Shown in pieces: positions 61,751-64,000 of a stretch of DNA of 64,000 nt. Position numbers and translations under genes: made by a program. How positions within the stretch are numbered: position 1 is the first letter of the stretch; every line of letters begins with the position of its first letter. Origin of the DNA: Anaerosolibacter carboniphilus (GTDB taxonomy: Bacteria; Bacillota; Clostridia; Peptostreptococcales; Thermotaleaceae); the NCBI RefSeq assembly GCF_014205875.1, contig NZ_JACHEN010000004.1, forward strand, positions 124,001-188,000, read 5' to 3'. Under the pieces are notes generated by a model that saw only the letters and a program-made list of their open reading frames with translations, was not told where the DNA came from and did not search any database.

Positions 61751-63394
61751 CTAATACGTATAAACGCCGTATGATCTAAATTCTCCGACCTCTTCCAGAT
61801 CCTCATCTTTTGTCATGGCATGCAAAAAGCAGAAAAACCCATCCGTTTTTCTCTTGATAGGTTCTATCTTTAAATATGCCTTGTTGCCATTTCTCCTGGT
61901 CTCAACATAGGTATTATTCACATACCATCGCATCAGCTTATCATCTCCAAATATCAACAACCCATTTGCAAATAATTGGCTTATAAGCGGATGGAGTTTA
62001 CTATGACTGATCTCTCCAGAGCGGATGCTTTCCAAAGGCGCGCCCTCATTGTTAAAGGTTTCCTTGAGTGCCGCATACCTAAAACTATCGGCTACAATGG
62101 TTTTTATATGGTACATGCTGGCTTTTTCTTTAAACCACTCCACCACCACTTTGGGCGGTATCGTGGGCGCTCCTTTTATGATGGTAGCCAGCCCCAAATC
62201 GACGGCCTCTTGAATGTCTATATTGAACTTGGTAAACTTTATACTTTTCTCATGGATAAAGGTATGCTGCATGAAGATCCGCTTCCCGCCTTTTTTAAAC
62301 AGCAGACCTACGGAACAAAAGTCTTTCAAATCCGCAAAATCAACAGCCCCTATGCACTCCAGTCCTATTAGATCAGGAATAGGTTGGTTAGTGGCTTTTA
62401 TCTCCTCCCAACTTGCCACAGCTGTAGCTTCATCCTGGGTAGGGATGTTCATCCTTTTTGTAAGGAAAGCGACTTTCAACTCCGAGCTTTGATGCATATC
62501 ATTGTATTCTTTTAAGATTGTTCTTTTCAGCGTCCTGTCATGGTTTATCCTCGGGATTGCTTTTTCCCACAAATCAGGATTGTCTACCTCTTCCACTGAA
62601 TCCATCTTAAAGATAAAAGGGAAGAATCCATTATGGTGATCTTCCCCTAATAATATTCTTCTTGATTTTTCTTTGAGGTCATCCAATACCGATTCCCTAA
62701 CGTTTCCGTCGGTGGTTATATAAAACCTCCTGGGGTTGGCAACTTTGCCAAGGCCTCCAATATGAACTGCAATATTATCATAGTTTTCATATTGATGCAC
62801 TTCATCAAAGATAAGGGCACCGGGTCGTCCTCCATCTTTTGTTCTGGCATTGGAAGTACAATATCTCAATGTAGAGTTTGTCTTGCTGAAGGTGATTTCT
62901 TCCTTTGTCCTGTGGAATAATTTTTGAAGTTTCGGTGTATCCTCTATCACCTGATATACTTCTTCAAAACTGGTCTTTGCCTGTTTTTCGGAGGTGGCCA
63001 CAATATCAATATCATAATTTTTGATACCATGCTTATCACTCTGTAAATAAAAGCTTGTGCAAGAAATCAGTCCATTTTTCCCGCCGCCTCTACCCATATA
63101 AACAAAGAACTCATCAAAGACCAGGTCCCCTGTGTCTTTATAGAATATCCCAGATACAAAGGCGAAAAAGAATCTTTGAAAATCCAATAGGCCGAATGGA
63201 AAGTATTTTCCCACCACTTCAACAGCTTCATAAATTTTTTCAGAATCTATTATGACATTTGGATCATCGAGGACCTCTCTGGCAAACTCCATTAATAGCT
63301 TCTGTTCTTCGCAAGCATGGACCTTCCCATGCTCGACTGCATCCATCCAGGCATCTATGTATTCGTGATATCTATAGCTCCTCATCTTCATCAA
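61751..63394 (-). CDS. Terminase large subunit
   Basis: 547-aa DNA packaging motor. It has an ATPase with Walker A GRGGGKNG (about residues 108-115) and Walker B ALIFDEVHQ (about 205-213). The nuclease domain starts with Asp in AVDFADLKDF (about 342) and continues with IVADSFRYAAL and the C-terminal MRWYVNNTYVE. P27-type small subunit next to it fits the HK97-type family. Confidence 0.93.
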   Translation of the reverse strand: MMKMRSYRYHEYIDAWMDAVEHGKVHACEEQKLLMEFAREVLDDPNVIIDSEKIYEAVEVVGKYFPFGLLDFQRFFFAFVSGIFYKDTGDLVFDEFFVYMGRGGGKNGLISCTSFYLQSDKHGIKNYDIDIVATSEKQAKTSFEEVYQVIEDTPKLQKLFHRTKEEITFSKTNSTLRYCTSNARTKDGGRPGALIFDEVHQYENYDNIAVHIGGLGKVANPRRFYITTDGNVRESVLDDLKEKSRRILLGEDHHNGFFPFIFKMDSVEEVDNPDLWEKAIPRINHDRTLKRTILKEYNDMHQSSELKVAFLTKRMNIPTQDEATAVASWEEIKATNQPIPDLIGLECIGAVDFADLKDFCSVGLLFKKGGKRIFMQHTFIHEKSIKFTKFNIDIQEAVDLGLATIIKGAPTIPPKVVVEWFKEKASMYHIKTIVADSFRYAALKETFNNEGAPLESIRSGEISHSKLHPLISQLFANGLLIFGDDKLMRWYVNNTYVETRRNGNKAYLKIEPIKRKTDGFFCFLHAMTKDEDLEEVGEFRSYGVYTY

Positions 63395-63698
63395 CTACCT
63401 TCAAATCAGATGCTCTTATCCCAAGATCATAAAGGATGGACAGCATTTGTTTATTTACCTTTAGCAGTTCTGAAATACTCTCATTTTTCTTGTATCCTTG
63501 TTGCCCTCCTCCATTTGCCCAAAATACAGAGACTCCTCTTTTTTCAATATCCTCAATCAATTTGTTTTTAATATCCCACAGTGATAGGTAGTCCTTGGCC
63601 AAATCCTTGTAGTGAGCATGCTGGTCTAGCTTCTTTTCTTTCATCTGCTTGTTTAAGGCCCGTTCTATTTTTTTTCTTAGCTTTTCTAACTCCGTCAA
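63372..63698 (-). CDS. Terminase small subunit, P27 family
   Basis: About 108-aa P27-type terminase small subunit that recognises the packaging site. Helical N-terminus rich in Lys, LAKDYLSLWDIKNKLIEDIEKRG, then a short SISELLKVNKQMLSIL segment. The N-terminal start is uncertain: TTG 63698, 6-7 nt after GGGTGG, is better placed than GTG 63707, which lies on that site. Overlaps the large subunit by 23 nt. Confidence 0.82.
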   Translation of the reverse strand: MTELEKLRKKIERALNKQMKEKKLDQHAHYKDLAKDYLSLWDIKNKLIEDIEKRGVSVFWANGGGQQGYKKNESISELLKVNKQMLSILYDLGIRASDLKVVDEDEEL

Positions 63699-63809
63699 CT
63701 CACCCACCCCCCTACATGTGAGATTTCTCTTAAAATCTCCAGAGCCTTGACCCTCATCCGGTCCGGAGAATTCTAAATTTTTTTGATTTTTTTGACCCGG
63801 GGGGTATAT

Positions 63810-64000
63810 TTATTCCCACCGTTCTTCGTTAATAAATTTCTTGCTAGATTCTTTCTTGATAAGCTTCTCTGGATGTTCTTCGTTATGACAAGGATCACAA
63901 AGACTTTCAAGATTATCATCAGTAAGAGCTAATTCAGGATAATCCTTAAGATGCTTTTTATGATGCACACATGTAGCTTTGCTGTATCTCCCTCTACGCT
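63810..64000 (-). CDS. HNH endonuclease, N-terminus outside window
   Basis: 63 C-terminal codons visible. Motif ATCVHHKKHL is followed by ESLCDPCHNEEHP, the paired His/Cys of an HNH nuclease zinc/metal site. Phage HNH enzymes next to terminase assist DNA cleavage during packaging. The start is beyond the right edge. Confidence 0.85.
   Translation of the reverse strand, partial: RRGRYSKATCVHHKKHLKDYPELALTDDNLESLCDPCHNEEHPEKLIKKESSKKFINEERWE

Larger units (their letters stand above)
38746..64000. mobile_element. Prophage (left part), HK97-type head and contractile PBSX/Mu-like tail
   Basis: From tRNA-Leu(CAA) to the window edge nearly all genes are phage-type: terminase, portal, protease, capsid, connectors, sheath, tube, tape measure, baseplate, fibre, amidase, holin. 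A left segment carries FtsK-like, replication-relaxation and agr-like genes. No integrase, repressor of the CI type or replication module is visible, so these must lie to the right. Gene order resembles clostridial myoviruses. The left boundary is inferred from the tRNA; the right boundary is not seen. Confidence 0.9.

Noticed and set aside
63708..63770. 18-codon frame beginning MRVKALEILRE ahead of the terminase small subunit
   Set aside because: Very short, overlaps the ribosome site of the next gene and has no convincing site of its own.
1..64000. CRISPR array, rRNA operon or complete insertion sequence
   Set aside because: No evenly spaced direct repeats, no rRNA sequence and no transposase gene were seen anywhere in the window.

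Overview
The window looks like a piece of a low-GC, anaerobic, endospore-forming clostridial chromosome of the Alkaliphilus/Clostridiaceae type (inference from gene content: MinCDE together with MreBCD, a six-subunit Rnf complex in C-D-G-E-A-B order, sporulation-type small proteins, AT-rich intergenic DNA, strong GGAGG ribosome sites). I cannot name the species. Nearly everything is transcribed leftward (minus strand).

Bases 1-11,250 hold the cell-shape and division cluster: the start of mgsA, rodA, minE-minD-minC, a PBP2 gene, mreD-mreC-mreB, radC, maf, and three small genes (DUF4321 protein, Gx-transporter membrane protein, NusG domain II protein). Bases 11,448-16,516 are a complete rnfCDGEAB operon with its own TTGACA-17-TATCAT promoter and a leader of about 200 nt. 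Upstream of it sits a cassette of two GHKL ATP-binding proteins, a PHP protein and a DRTGG protein, a set that in clostridia often sits beside electron-bifurcating hydrogenases. Bases 19,000-38,520 are ordinary chromosome: SPOR protein, dinB, two SLT transglycosylases, an NlpC/P60 protein, a lipase-like hydrolase, a methyltransferase, tRNA-Val, tRNA-Leu(GAG), a peptide-binding lipoprotein, nicotinate phosphoribosyltransferase, coaE-polA, a YbaK deacylase, and an ECF sigma/anti-sigma pair with an ECF-type promoter. Between 23,118 and 23,684 lie a small coiled-coil gene, a 42-nt palindrome and a likely free-standing structured RNA with its own promoter and terminator.

From tRNA-Leu(CAA) (38,660-38,745) to the right edge lies a prophage, only its left part inside the window. 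Its late operon runs leftward from an HNH endonuclease and terminase through an HK97-type head (portal, ClpP-like protease, capsid, connectors), a PBSX/Mu-like contractile tail (sheath, tube, frameshifted chaperone, tape measure, baseplate, fibre) to lysis genes (amidase, XhlA, holin), and stops at a strong terminator at 44,360-44,393. Between lysis and the tRNA is a non-structural segment: an FtsK-like translocase, a replication-relaxation protein, a secreted protein, and a compact agr-type quorum-sensing operon.

Most notable: (1) the agr-like operon encodes a kinase-less AgrC-type receptor, a 48-aa AgrD-like pro-peptide, a response regulator whose C-terminus resembles the Spo0A DNA-binding domain, and an AgrB protease with intact catalytic His/Cys; (2) the tape-measure gene is split by an ORF-less group I intron of about 224 nt, and the spliced exons restore a 595-aa frame; (3) a textbook A AAA AAC slippery site joins two tail-chaperone frames; (4) the unassigned RNA candidate at 23.5 kb.
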